A stretch of DNA of 17,352 bases from Pseudomonadota bacterium (GTDB lineage Bacteria; Bdellovibrionota; Bacteriovoracia; Bacteriovoracales; Bacteriovoracaceae). Of this stretch, positions 1-6,964 are shown piece after piece. Numbering within the stretch: position 1 is the stretch's first letter; each line of letters begins with the position of its first letter. The notes beneath the pieces were generated by a model. That model was not told the DNA's origin, ran no database searches, and was given only the letters and a program-made list of their open reading frames with translations. The stretch lies in NCBI GenBank assembly GCA_021299675.1, contig JAJTIF010000128.1, forward strand, positions 1 to 17,352, written 5' to 3'. The translations under genes were made by a program, and so were the position numbers.

Positions 1-1
1 C

Positions 2-1783
2 GAGCTCGATAATTCTCTGAAAAAGAGCCTGTTCACAGGAAACAATGACTGTAACAACGCCGACCAGTCCGATCGTCTCTACACGGATCGCTCCACCTGC
101 GTGGCTGGCTTCCTAGACGCTCTTCCCTCTGGCCGAGGTGAGTTCGTCACGAACGTCGAGCAGGTCAACCGTCATCTTCTTAACCTCACTCCCTCCGGCG
201 TCCTAGAGCAGCTTCAAGAGGACCAGACCAAGCAGGCCCGCGACAACCTCGCGTACATGAACGCTCTCTACGACCTTGGTCCTGGGCCCAGGGCCCCGCT
301 CCCCGCAGGTACGGTGACGAACTCGAACTGCGGCGGCGCGGACTACAACCGTGCTCGGCAAGAGTACGGACGCTTCATCCGTAATCTCTCGCAACGCAAC
401 CAGTTCACTGCCATGTCGAAAGAACAAAAAGAAGAAGCTCTGTCTGCAGAGCTGGGACAATTTATCGAGCGCGCTTCCAGCGCCTACCCGGGCTTCGGTG
501 CCCTCGCCTACTCACCTGGGTTCTTGAGTTCCTACAATCTCAACCTCGACGACATGAGTGTCGAGGAAAACGACGTGAGCTGTTCTGACGTGAAGAATGC
601 TATGCACTCAACGCTCGAGCAGAGCATCGAGTTCATCCGTCGTCCGCCGCAGAACCGAGCAGACCAGAGTATCGCGCGCGCGAGCCAGACCACCAAGCGC
701 TTCCTGTCTGACCTCTTGACCGCGCAATCTTATGGTATGGTCCAAATCCCAACGGCGTCCTACGCAGAGATCGATCAGCTCTATAGAGAGATTCCAGAAC
801 TCGAGAAGTATCCTCGCGACCAGATCCATCATTTAAAGTCACTTATTCGCCACCGCCCGGAAATGCGAGCACAGTACATGAAGCAGTTCGAAGGAAACTC
901 CCGGCTCATCTGCTTCCTCTACAAGGCGAGTGAAAAAGATGCGATCCGGGATCGGATCGTTCAAAAAGAAACTAAGTTCGTGAAGGGTGTCGCTAAGGGT
1001 GTAGGTCTTGCCCTCTCCGTCGCATCCTTCGCCGTTAACCCAGCTCTCGGCATGGTACTGACCGCCGCCTCTATGGGAGCCACCGCTGTCTCCCACACCG
1101 CGACGATTGGAAATCTCCAGTCCCAACTCGACAATGTTAAAAATCACCAGGGTGCCGTACTCAACCAGTGCATCGAAAACATGATGCGCAACCCGAGCAG
1201 TGATCAAAACCTCGCTAGCTCTCAGTGCTCGGATGCCGTCACGACGGCCAGAAGAATAGACGTGCTTGCTGAAGAACTTGCAGGTGCGGAGAAAGCCGCC
1301 AAAATCGACGCCGCCCTCTACCTCGTCTACGTCGCCCAGGCTGCGCCTCACCTGCTCCATGAAGGCCATCACGGCATGGCATTGGTAGAAATGTTCAAGT
1401 CTTCACGCACAGCCATCACGGCAGCTCAAACCGCAGGCGCTCCGGCAGGAAGAGCGATACTACAATCAATCGTCTCTGTTGCAGCCCACAGACCTGCTGA
1501 CGTCGCCTACGAGGTGACCAAAGTGGCCAAGCTTGCCTACTACACCTACGCTACCGCCAAGTACGGTTCATATTTGAGTTATGTGAATAACGAACAACAC
1601 GCCTACCACTATTATTTGATGGATGAGGAAGTGGCGAATCAACGAAGAACCCTAGGTAGAGGTCTCAATCCGACTGAACTTGAAACAATTGAGAATCGAG
1701 TCACTCAAAGGGTTGGCGCCATGAGTCTTGGTCAAGTCAGGGAAGAAATTGGCATGATAAATAGTACTAACAGTGGGTCCTAA
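2..1783 (+). CDS. Secreted/envelope protein of unknown function, 5' end outside window
   Basis: The reading frame is open from base 2 to the TAA at 1781-1783, so the true start lies upstream. The GTG at 101 is only an internal valine. About 593 residues are visible. I do not recognise the family. Seven cysteines are scattered through it (visible residues about 17, 33, 110, 194, 304, 390 and 409), which suits a disulfide-bonded exported protein; the signal peptide, if any, is off-window. A small-residue, hydrophobic stretch of about 33 residues (about 995-1095 bp, rich in Gly/Ala/Val) resembles a membrane-inserting or glycine-zipper segment. The flanks are charged, polar and probably helical. 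The C-terminal third is alanine-rich and ends in a polar tail. No terminator is obvious after the stop. That it is a real gene is supported by the long frame; its function is unknown. Confidence 0.75.
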   Translation, partial: ELDNSLKKSLFTGNNDCNNADQSDRLYTDRSTCVAGFLDALPSGRGEFVTNVEQVNRHLLNLTPSGVLEQLQEDQTKQARDNLAYMNALYDLGPGPRAPLPAGTVTNSNCGGADYNRARQEYGRFIRNLSQRNQFTAMSKEQKEEALSAELGQFIERASSAYPGFGALAYSPGFLSSYNLNLDDMSVEENDVSCSDVKNAMHSTLEQSIEFIRRPPQNRADQSIARASQTTKRFLSDLLTAQSYGMVQIPTASYAEIDQLYREIPELEKYPRDQIHHLKSLIRHRPEMRAQYMKQFEGNSRLICFLYKASEKDAIRDRIVQKETKFVKGVAKGVGLALSVASFAVNPALGMVLTAASMGATAVSHTATIGNLQSQLDNVKNHQGAVLNQCIENMMRNPSSDQNLASSQCSDAVTTARRIDVLAEELAGAEKAAKIDAALYLVYVAQAAPHLLHEGHHGMALVEMFKSSRTAITAAQTAGAPAGRAILQSIVSVAAHRPADVAYEVTKVAKLAYYTYATAKYGSYLSYVNNEQHAYHYYLMDEEVANQRRTLGRGLNPTELETIENRVTQRVGAMSLGQVREEIGMINSTNSGS

Positions 1784-1845
1784 AGGTTTAACTCCTTAAT
1801 ATTTCGTTACCTTTGTCAAACATACATCACCTAATCAAAACTATT

Positions 1846-1861
1846 GTTTGATATGCCGAAC
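1846..1861. promoter_or_regulatory. Palindromic operator upstream of bfd
   Basis: GTTTGATATGCCGAAC is an imperfect inverted repeat. It differs at only two positions from the palindrome in the TonB-receptor promoter at 5793-5808. It overlaps the predicted -35 element of bfd, where a bound repressor would block RNA polymerase. A further inverted pair, ATCAAA (1834-1839) and TTTGAT (1847-1852), overlaps its left side. The sequence is not a classical Escherichia coli Fur box; the binding protein is unknown, and an iron or iron-sulfur sensor is inferred from the genes it precedes. Confidence 0.55.
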
Positions 1862-1875
1862 CGTGTTCTAATAAT
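1848..1875 (+). promoter_or_regulatory. Sigma70-type promoter of bfd
   Basis: TTGATA (1848-1853; 5/6 to the -35 consensus) and AATAAT (1870-1875; 5/6 to the -10 consensus) are separated by 16 bp. Transcription would begin near 1882, just at the ribosome binding site AGGAGAG (1882-1888), so the leader would be very short. Prediction from sequence only. Confidence 0.45.
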
Positions 1876-1893
1876 CCTATCAGGAGAGAGCAC

Positions 1894-2112
1894 GTGTACG
1901 TTTGTATTTGTAAAGGCATCACCCAAAAACAAGTCGAAGAAGCTATCGCTGTCCGCAAGGGTCAGTCGGCAAAAAACATCATGCGTGCCCTGGGTGTGGG
2001 TTCGGACTGCGGAACCTGTCTCGAAGATGGCATCCAACAAATGTTGCAATCTTCAAACAAGAATTCCACCTCTCAACACAAGCAAAACAACTCTTCTTCA
2101 ACTCGCGAGTAG
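1894..2112 (+). CDS. bfd: Bacterioferritin-associated ferredoxin (BFD-like [2Fe-2S] protein)
   Basis: This 72-residue protein has the four cluster-binding cysteines of the BFD family: a CxC pair at residues 4 and 6 (MYVCICKGIT) and a CxxC pair in SDCGTCLED. The N-terminus closely resembles E. coli Bfd. In characterised species Bfd docks on bacterioferritin and passes electrons to the haem so that stored ferric iron is reduced and released. The GTG start is chosen because AGGAGAG lies 5 nt upstream and the conserved MYVC begins there. The Ser/Asn/Gln-rich C-terminal tail of about 20 residues looks disordered. bfr follows 57 bp downstream, and the promoter carries a palindrome shared with the TonB-receptor gene, so iron-dependent control is likely. 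Confidence 0.93.
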   Translation: MYVCICKGITQKQVEEAIAVRKGQSAKNIMRALGVGSDCGTCLEDGIQQMLQSSNKNSTSQHKQNNSSSTRE

Positions 2113-2120
2113 CTCTTTCC

Positions 2121-2149
2121 TACACATCTGGCAGGGTTTATCCTATACT
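2121..2149 (+). promoter_or_regulatory. Possible separate promoter for bfr
   Basis: TACACA (2121-2126; 4/6 to the -35 consensus) and TATACT (2144-2149; 5/6 to the -10 consensus) are 17 bp apart in the gap between bfd and bfr. Transcription would start near 2156, directly before the bfr ribosome binding site AGGAGA (2159-2164). The spacing is ideal but the -35 match is modest. It has no copy of the palindrome found before bfd, so bfr could be partly uncoupled from bfd control. Confidence 0.35.
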
Positions 2150-2169
2150 TATTGAAATAGGAGACACTC

Positions 2170-2655
2170 ATGAAAGGTTCAGCCAAAGTTATCGCCGCTC
2201 TTAATTCTGTACTAATGAAAGAGCTCACTGCCATCAATCAATATTTCCTACACGCTCGTATGCTCGAAAACTGGGGCCTGATGAAGCTCGGAAAACTCGA
2301 ATACGCCGCCAGCATCGACGAGATGAAACACTCAGACATGGTTATCAAGCGTATTCTTTTCCTCGAGGGGCTACCGAACCTCCAGAAGCTCGGAAAACTC
2401 CGCGTGGGAACAGATGTGAAAGAAGTCATCGAAGCTGACTTGGAAGTTGAGTACGAGGCGATCCCTCACCTCAAAGACTGCATCAAGCTCGCCGAGAGCG
2501 AGAGAGACTACGTATCCCGCGACCTTTTCCTCTCGATCCTTGCGTCGGAAGAGAAGCACGTCGACTGGCTCGAAACACAACGCGACCTTTTGAAGAAAGT
2601 GGGCGTTCAAAATTACATGCAATCACAAATGGAGCCCGATCAGGGCGCCGATTAA
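2170..2655 (+). CDS. bfr: Bacterioferritin
   Basis: This 161-residue iron-storage protein has the usual family length. Members form 24-subunit cages that oxidise Fe(II) and store it as a ferric mineral. All expected diiron ferroxidase ligands are visible: Glu18, Glu51, His54, Glu94, Glu127 and His130, with Tyr25 nearby. Met52, the residue that ligates the inter-subunit haem in bacterioferritins, is present, which separates it from haem-free ferritins and Dps. The ATG is preceded by AGGAGA 5 nt upstream. It lies between bfd, its usual electron-donor partner, and a His-rich lipoprotein gene 13 bp downstream that is probably co-transcribed. Nothing is truncated or missing. Confidence 0.96.
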   Translation: MKGSAKVIAALNSVLMKELTAINQYFLHARMLENWGLMKLGKLEYAASIDEMKHSDMVIKRILFLEGLPNLQKLGKLRVGTDVKEVIEADLEVEYEAIPHLKDCIKLAESERDYVSRDLFLSILASEEKHVDWLETQRDLLKKVGVQNYMQSQMEPDQGAD

Positions 2656-2668
2656 TCAGGGAGGATTA

Positions 2669-2917
2669 ATGAAATTCACAGTACTATTGTTCGCACTTAC
2701 AGCACTTTTATCTGTGGCCTGTAATAAGCAAGAAGAAGCTCCGGCAACTACGGAAGCAGCTCCAGCTGCAGTCACAGCTGAAGGCCACTCAGTGGAACAC
2801 CAGCACGTGACGGAAGGCGTGGACCACGCTCACGACGACACTCACCACGGTGACCATGACCACAAGGCTCATCACCCAGGTCACGATGAAGAGTCAGGCG
2901 AAGAGAAGAAGAACTAA
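2669..2917 (+). CDS. Small histidine-rich lipoprotein, probable metal binder
   Basis: This 82-residue protein begins with a lipoprotein signal peptide and lipobox LSVAC, the lipidated cysteine being Cys18. Residue +2 is Asn rather than Asp, so by the usual sorting rule it should move to the outer membrane. The mature part has an Ala/Thr/Pro/Glu linker and then a segment with 12 histidines mixed with Asp and Glu, ending in an acidic-basic tail. Such runs bind transition metals (Zn, Ni, Cu, Fe). A strong ribosome binding site (GGGAGG) precedes the ATG and the gene follows bfr by 13 bp, so periplasmic or outer-membrane iron/metal buffering coordinated with storage is a reasonable inference. No named family is recognised. 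Confidence 0.82.
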   Translation: MKFTVLLFALTALLSVACNKQEEAPATTEAAPAAVTAEGHSVEHQHVTEGVDHAHDDTHHGDHDHKAHHPGHDEESGEEKKN

Positions 2918-2920
2918 TTA

Positions 2921-2946
2921 AAGCCTCCGAAAGGGGGCTTTTTTTT
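2921..2946 (+). terminator. Intrinsic terminator ending the bfd-bfr-lipoprotein run
   Basis: AAGCCTCC (2921-2928) pairs with GGGGGCTT (2933-2940) through one T-G wobble around a GAAA tetraloop and is followed by a run of eight T (2939-2946). It sits 4 nt after the lipoprotein stop. The T run overlaps the TAA stop of the converging permease gene (2945-2947). On the minus strand the hairpin has only a short T stretch after it, so it would terminate weakly in that direction. Confidence 0.88.
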
Positions 2947-3691
2947 ATACAAAAATATAATGAAGCCCGATTCCCGCCACAAACAAAGCAAAGAGTGACT
3001 TCATGATCATGCTGTTGAGGCGACTGCTGAGCCACACGCCAAGCTGCGAGCCGATCAGCACACCGGGAAGCGTGTACATCAGAATGCTCCAATCCAGATT
3101 ATCGCTGATGAGATTAAAAAGCGTGATCGTCACATTCCCCGACGCCTCAAGAGCAATCGCTAGGGCATTAGACCTTTGGGTTTGCAGATTTCCCTTCATC
3201 TCAAGATAAGGTTGATTGAGTTCCGCATTGCCTGTTCCCGTGGTGGCCGAAAAAGCGCCACCAAAAAATGGGATAAAAAGAAATCTCTTGAGCTCAGGCC
3301 AGCGTCCCTCAGGGAGGACACCACGTTTTTTAGTGAGTACCATGTATGCCTGCACGAGGGCTGCCAGTAACACAGAAACACCGACTAATTTTTTGAGATA
3401 GAAAATCGGGATAGCACGAAATAAAAATAAACCCACCAATACTCCAGCCAGCACCCACAGAATGAGCTTGATGTAGAGATCCTTAGACACCATACCTTTG
3501 CGAAGGTAGCCCAGCGCTCCTGAGCTCATGCCTAAGGTTTCTGTCGCGATACCATTAGCGATTGAAGACTTCAGCGGAATATTAAAAAAGAAATAAAAAA
3601 AGGGTTGAAAAAGAACTCCTCCAGAAAAACCAGAGGAGTTAGCAAAGGTGGCCACGAGGATGGCTACCGGAAAAAGATAGAGATGTTCCAT
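2945..3691 (-). CDS. TauE/SafE (TSUP) family membrane permease
   Basis: This 248-residue, highly hydrophobic protein has about seven or eight predicted membrane helices. It has the two-fold repeated glycine-rich layout of the TauE/SafE/TSUP family: an early helix with FANSSGFSGGVLFQP and a second-half counterpart, FIPFFGGAFSATTGTGNAEL. Family members move sulfite, sulfonates or other small anions, and the substrate here cannot be read from sequence. The ATG lies 7 bp after the stop of the TonB-dependent receptor gene, so the two are almost certainly co-transcribed. No strong ribosome binding site is visible, which suggests translational coupling. The pairing with an iron-type receptor hints at a role in the same uptake route, but that is inference. 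Confidence 0.85.
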   Translation of the reverse strand: MEHLYLFPVAILVATFANSSGFSGGVLFQPFFYFFFNIPLKSSIANGIATETLGMSSGALGYLRKGMVSKDLYIKLILWVLAGVLVGLFLFRAIPIFYLKKLVGVSVLLAALVQAYMVLTKKRGVLPEGRWPELKRFLFIPFFGGAFSATTGTGNAELNQPYLEMKGNLQTQRSNALAIALEASGNVTITLFNLISDNLDWSILMYTLPGVLIGSQLGVWLSSRLNSMIMKSLFALFVAGIGLHYIFV

Positions 3692-3698
3692 AGAACAA

Positions 3699-5762
3699 TT
3701 AGAACTGAGTTTGCACCCCTAAGTAAACGTTTCTCGGCAAGGCGGGGTCAATACCCGTGGCGCGCACTCGAGCGTAGTACTTCTTGTCTAAAAGATTATT
3801 GATCCCACCGACGAGCTCGAAGCCTTTGAAGCCTTTTTCAAATGTTAAATCCACTACCGTATAGCTGGGGATCACAAAGTTAGCGGTATTGGTGTCATCG
3901 CCGTAGTGCTCGTCGAACACCGTCGCCATGAGCGCCAGCTTATCCCGCTCCTGAGGCTTATAAATCAAGCCCGTTCGAAAGGTGTAGTCAGGGGCATACT
4001 GCGGGCGTTTGCCGTCGCGCGGACCGCTCACGAACTCTGCGCTCAAAGCCATGGCGTTGAAATACATATCCAAGTCTCCCCAATTTTTGTTCCAGAGACT
4101 CACATCGTTCGATAGGCGCCACTGGACAGAGGCGTCGACACCTCGGTGCAGACCCGCGCCGGTGTTGATGAATTTTTGCGTAGTCCCTGAACCATCTGAG
4201 CCAAAAAGATTTGAGTAGAAGATCTGGAAGGCTGAGACATCAAAGACGAGAGATTGAGATTGGTGTCTGAGTCCAATCTCTTGGCTATCGACCTTAGCCG
4301 ACTCGATGTCCTCGCTGATCGACTGGGAAGTTCCCAATGGTACGGCCGTAGCAAAGGCGACGGGAGTGTAACCTTCAGAGGCATTGAAGTAGAGATCGGT
4401 TTTCTCACTCAGGTCATACACCACCCCTAAACCCATCAGAGGCACGTTATCCGTGCGATCTTCTTGGCGACCAGTGCCTGTTTTTTCATCAATCACTTGC
4501 CGGATGTTTTCAAAACGCACACCGGGAGTGACCGCCAATGATCCGAAGGCAAAGCGGTTTTCGGCAAACATTGAATTCACTATCGACTGCCGCTTGAATT
4601 TACGATTAAGAGTTCCGCGATTGGCATTTGGATTTCCTGTCGCCACTTCTTCCAAGAAGGGCGAGTCCATCAGATAGCCTGAATAGCCTACGCTGAAGGC
4701 TTGCTCAACGTCAGCCAGCTGCCAGTATTTTAAGACCCGCAGATCCAGCCCTTTTGTTTCGTAGTCTTGAAATTGAATATTGGTATCGTTGCCGGTTGGA
4801 ATCGTCCCGAATCCTGGACTAGACTGGCGAAAACTATCTCTGTCGAGGGAACTCAGGTAAAGCTTGGCCTGTACCTTTGAGGTTCCAGGTGTGTGCTCCC
4901 AACCGAGAGACACGTGCTGGCGCTTCACTGCAAGATCATCATTCTTCAATGTGGTCGCAAAGCGATTATTGGCGAAACAGCGAGCCGTGGCACTGGAGCA
5001 ATCTTTTGAAAGTCCACCCGGGTCTTGGTGAGCTGCTTGGTAGTGATTTACGTCTAGAGTCACGGAGTGCAGCGGGTGCACATTGTGGCGCAGATGACCG
5101 GAGACGTACTGAATAGATTGACGATCATTCTGATCACGCCAACCGTCGGTTTGACGATGATTGAAGTTTAAAAGATAAGACGTGTCACCTTTGGTTCCTG
5201 AAATTTCATTGTAGGAGTTGATGCCATTTTTCTGGGCTCCAATCAGACCCACTCGACCGGCCAAAGGCTTCGAGGACTCAGGTTTGCGAGTCACATAGTT
5301 CAGTGTGCCGCCAGCCTGGGGACCATAGAGAAGTGATCCTCCCCCGCGAATGAATTCTATTTTTTCTAGAGATTGAAAAGGAGGAACAAAGTAGTTAGCT
5401 GGGTAGCCATACATGTCTGCACTCATGGGCAAACCATTGTGGAGCGTGTGGATATTAAATGTTTCGTGCGGATCACCCAGACCACGATAAGAAAGAGAGA
5501 AGAACCCCTCTGTGCCAACATCCGAACTCAGCAGTCCTGCCGTCTGCGAGAGCGCCTGACGAAAGTTATTGGTGCTCGTGACAGGAATCTTATCCATGCG
5601 GGTGGTGGAGACTTTTTTCCCAGAATAGATGGTGGTTCCTTCGATGTCCTTTTTTACCTCGGAAGCAAAAGATTCTTGGGAATTTTGATCTTCGACGACG
5701 ACTTCTTTTAAAACCTCTTGGGCCCACGACAGTGAAGAAACGAGCAAGAACACGAATGGCAT
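3699..5762 (-). CDS. TonB-dependent outer-membrane receptor, FecA-like
   Basis: This protein of about 687 residues has a short signal peptide ending SLSWA-Q, a TonB-box-like LKEVVVE, and a plug domain with the FecA-type features GYPANYFVPP and RGGGSLLYGPQAGGTLNYV. A 22-strand-type barrel follows, closing with the terminal aromatic GVQTQF. Such receptors import ferric chelates (ferric citrate, siderophores) with energy from TonB-ExbB-ExbD. The ATG at 5762 is chosen over the GTG at 5810. It has AGGGA 5 nt upstream and begins the signal peptide, whereas the GTG lies inside the operator and ahead of the predicted transcript start. The n-region has no basic residue, which is unusual. No FecIR-type sigma/anti-sigma genes adjoin. 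The ligand is unknown, ferric chelate being the likeliest class. Confidence 0.92.
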   Translation of the reverse strand: MPFVFLLVSSLSWAQEVLKEVVVEDQNSQESFASEVKKDIEGTTIYSGKKVSTTRMDKIPVTSTNNFRQALSQTAGLLSSDVGTEGFFSLSYRGLGDPHETFNIHTLHNGLPMSADMYGYPANYFVPPFQSLEKIEFIRGGGSLLYGPQAGGTLNYVTRKPESSKPLAGRVGLIGAQKNGINSYNEISGTKGDTSYLLNFNHRQTDGWRDQNDRQSIQYVSGHLRHNVHPLHSVTLDVNHYQAAHQDPGGLSKDCSSATARCFANNRFATTLKNDDLAVKRQHVSLGWEHTPGTSKVQAKLYLSSLDRDSFRQSSPGFGTIPTGNDTNIQFQDYETKGLDLRVLKYWQLADVEQAFSVGYSGYLMDSPFLEEVATGNPNANRGTLNRKFKRQSIVNSMFAENRFAFGSLAVTPGVRFENIRQVIDEKTGTGRQEDRTDNVPLMGLGVVYDLSEKTDLYFNASEGYTPVAFATAVPLGTSQSISEDIESAKVDSQEIGLRHQSQSLVFDVSAFQIFYSNLFGSDGSGTTQKFINTGAGLHRGVDASVQWRLSNDVSLWNKNWGDLDMYFNAMALSAEFVSGPRDGKRPQYAPDYTFRTGLIYKPQERDKLALMATVFDEHYGDDTNTANFVIPSYTVVDLTFEKGFKGFELVGGINNLLDKKYYARVRATGIDPALPRNVYLGVQTQF

Positions 5763-5792
5763 AACGATCCCTGTTAAGTTATTGATACACAA

Positions 5793-5808
5793 GTTTGATA
5801 TACCAAAC
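5793..5808. promoter_or_regulatory. Palindromic operator in the TonB-receptor promoter
   Basis: GTTTGATATACCAAAC is a near-perfect palindrome, with only one mismatched pair. It covers the -10 element of the receptor promoter. An outer inverted pair, TGATAC (5783-5788) and GTATCA (5811-5816), flanks it with a centre offset by 1 bp, suggesting two overlapping or cooperative sites. It matches the bfd operator at 1846-1861 in 14 of 16 positions. Repressor control by an iron or iron-sulfur sensor is inferred from position and gene content. Confidence 0.62.
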
Positions 5809-5824
5809 ACGTATCATTTGTCAA
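5797..5824 (-). promoter_or_regulatory. Sigma70-type promoter of the TonB receptor-permease operon
   Basis: Read on the minus strand, a perfect TTGACA (5824-5819) is followed after 16 bp by TATATC (5802-5797). The start point would be near 5790, giving a leader of about 28 nt that includes the AGGGA ribosome binding site (5772-5768). The strong -35 and an operator over the -10 are typical of a repressed but strong promoter. Confidence 0.58.
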
Positions 5825-5962
5825 TCAACTCTATGCCCTAATCTTCAGGCAATTGATGTAAATTGGGTGGCTTAATCCTTTCAGTCCGAGAAATGGCACA
5901 AGAACAAGCTATGGGAATTACTCCGTTTTATCATTTTATCTCCTGCTCCCCCATTCACTGCC

Positions 5963-6937
5963 ATGATGGAGGGCATGAAACATTCCCAAGATTTTTTTCG
6001 AGTTCCCTTTTCTCTTTTAACCAAGAGCACGCAAGCCCCTTATAGCTTTCCACTTTATCAAAAAGAAGCTTCTGGTCATTTTAAGTGCCTGCCCCAGGAA
6101 TGGGTCGAGAGCAAAGAGTTTAACCTCTCACCTTTTAAATCCTCTCGCTCACCACTTTTCGTTTCTCGGGAAGATAAAAATTCACTCATCGAGTTTTTAG
6201 GTCATCAGTCAGGAGGCCGCGGAGACGGATTCACCAAAGATCAACTGCAAGATTCAAAACATATTCTGCTCCCTTTGACCCAGATCGTGTGCGCTGAAAT
6301 TCAGGCCCTACTCTCTCAGCCTCTGAGAGACATCTTTATCAACGCCCAGCCGGTGCTCGAGCAAACAGTACTGGACATCGCCTCCACCCCTAAAGGCCTC
6401 TCTTTAATGCTGAGGCTCTTCTATAGCCACGACTATCTTTTGCGACATAGTTTTCTAGTCAGTGCTCTGAGTTTTCAGCTCTCCCAAGAAGTGCACTCCC
6501 AGGCCAGTCAGAGACGAGCCGTGGTGCAAGGGGCCCTTCTGCATGACATCGGCATGCTTCGCATCGATGAGGAGGTTTATGTCAAGGCCAGCCTGACTGA
6601 GAGTGATTGGGACGTAATGCGTGCGCATCCGGTGATCGGTGAAAAGATGCTGGCAGAACTTGAAGGCTTCGATCACGCAATCTTAGAGATCATTGCCGGT
6701 CACCACTCCCAGCCCAACGGACGGGGCTACGGTAAATCTGGAGGCGAGCTCTCCCATCTCGTGGGAATGGTCGACGCTTTTGCGACTATGATCCTTCCAA
6801 CCCCTTACAGAAGTCTCCCGCGGACCCCTTCCGAAGCTCTGTCAGCGTTGAAAGAGGACGAAGGCCACTTCGAGAGAACTTATGTCCAACTGATAAACGA
6901 CCATCTGCTCTGCTCGCACCTGAAAAAAGCTTCTTAG
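5963..6937 (+). CDS. Degenerate HD-GYP domain protein
   Basis: This 324-residue protein has an N-terminal module of about 130 residues (FFRVPFSLL, PLYQKEA, FVSRED), like the accessory domains preceding HD-GYP domains. An HD-GYP-type domain follows at about residues 150-285. Retained are His162, His194-Asp195 (LLHDIG), the HP pair 222-223, His247-His248 and Asp271, with the PYR motif at 281-283. Altered are the lysine after HDIG (Met198), HHE (here HHS, Ser249) and GYP (here GYG, 255-257). HD-GYP proteins hydrolyse cyclic di-GMP. This one may be a weak enzyme, bind without cleaving, or act on another nucleotide. The frame is open upstream to 5876 but contains no ATG, GTG or TTG; no good ribosome binding site precedes ATG 5963, so the start is uncertain. 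No convincing promoter was found in 5825-5962. yjbQ follows after 27 bp. Confidence 0.82.
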   Translation: MMEGMKHSQDFFRVPFSLLTKSTQAPYSFPLYQKEASGHFKCLPQEWVESKEFNLSPFKSSRSPLFVSREDKNSLIEFLGHQSGGRGDGFTKDQLQDSKHILLPLTQIVCAEIQALLSQPLRDIFINAQPVLEQTVLDIASTPKGLSLMLRLFYSHDYLLRHSFLVSALSFQLSQEVHSQASQRRAVVQGALLHDIGMLRIDEEVYVKASLTESDWDVMRAHPVIGEKMLAELEGFDHAILEIIAGHHSQPNGRGYGKSGGELSHLVGMVDAFATMILPTPYRSLPRTPSEALSALKEDEGHFERTYVQLINDHLLCSHLKKAS

Positions 6938-6964
6938 AATCAAAGCTTTTGGATAGGATGTGGC

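Noticed and set aside
281..292. CCTGGGCCCAGG 12-bp perfect palindrome
   Set aside because: It encodes a Gly-Pro linker inside a coding region and is not repeated elsewhere in the window.
839..1372. 177-residue minus-strand ORF
   Set aside because: It is opposite a long plus-strand frame, has no ribosome binding site or recognisable domain, and looks like a codon-bias shadow.
2142..2161. CCTAT/ATAGG inverted repeat touching the bfr ribosome binding site
   Set aside because: Only five pairs with a 10-nt loop; too weak to support an RNA switch or iron-responsive element.
5763..5810. GTG start at 5810 for the TonB receptor, adding 16 residues
   Set aside because: It lies inside the operator palindrome and upstream of the predicted transcript start. 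The ATG at 5762 has AGGGA upstream and begins the signal peptide.
5863..6045. 60-residue plus-strand ORF upstream of and overlapping the HD-GYP gene
   Set aside because: It has no ribosome binding site and no recognisable sequence, and it overlaps the HD-GYP start in another frame.
6925..6950. AAAAGCTT/AAGCTTTT inverted repeat at the HD-GYP/yjbQ junction
   Set aside because: The stem is A/T-rich with a 10-nt loop and no T run beyond the stem, so it is unlikely to terminate; AAGCTT is also self-complementary by chance.
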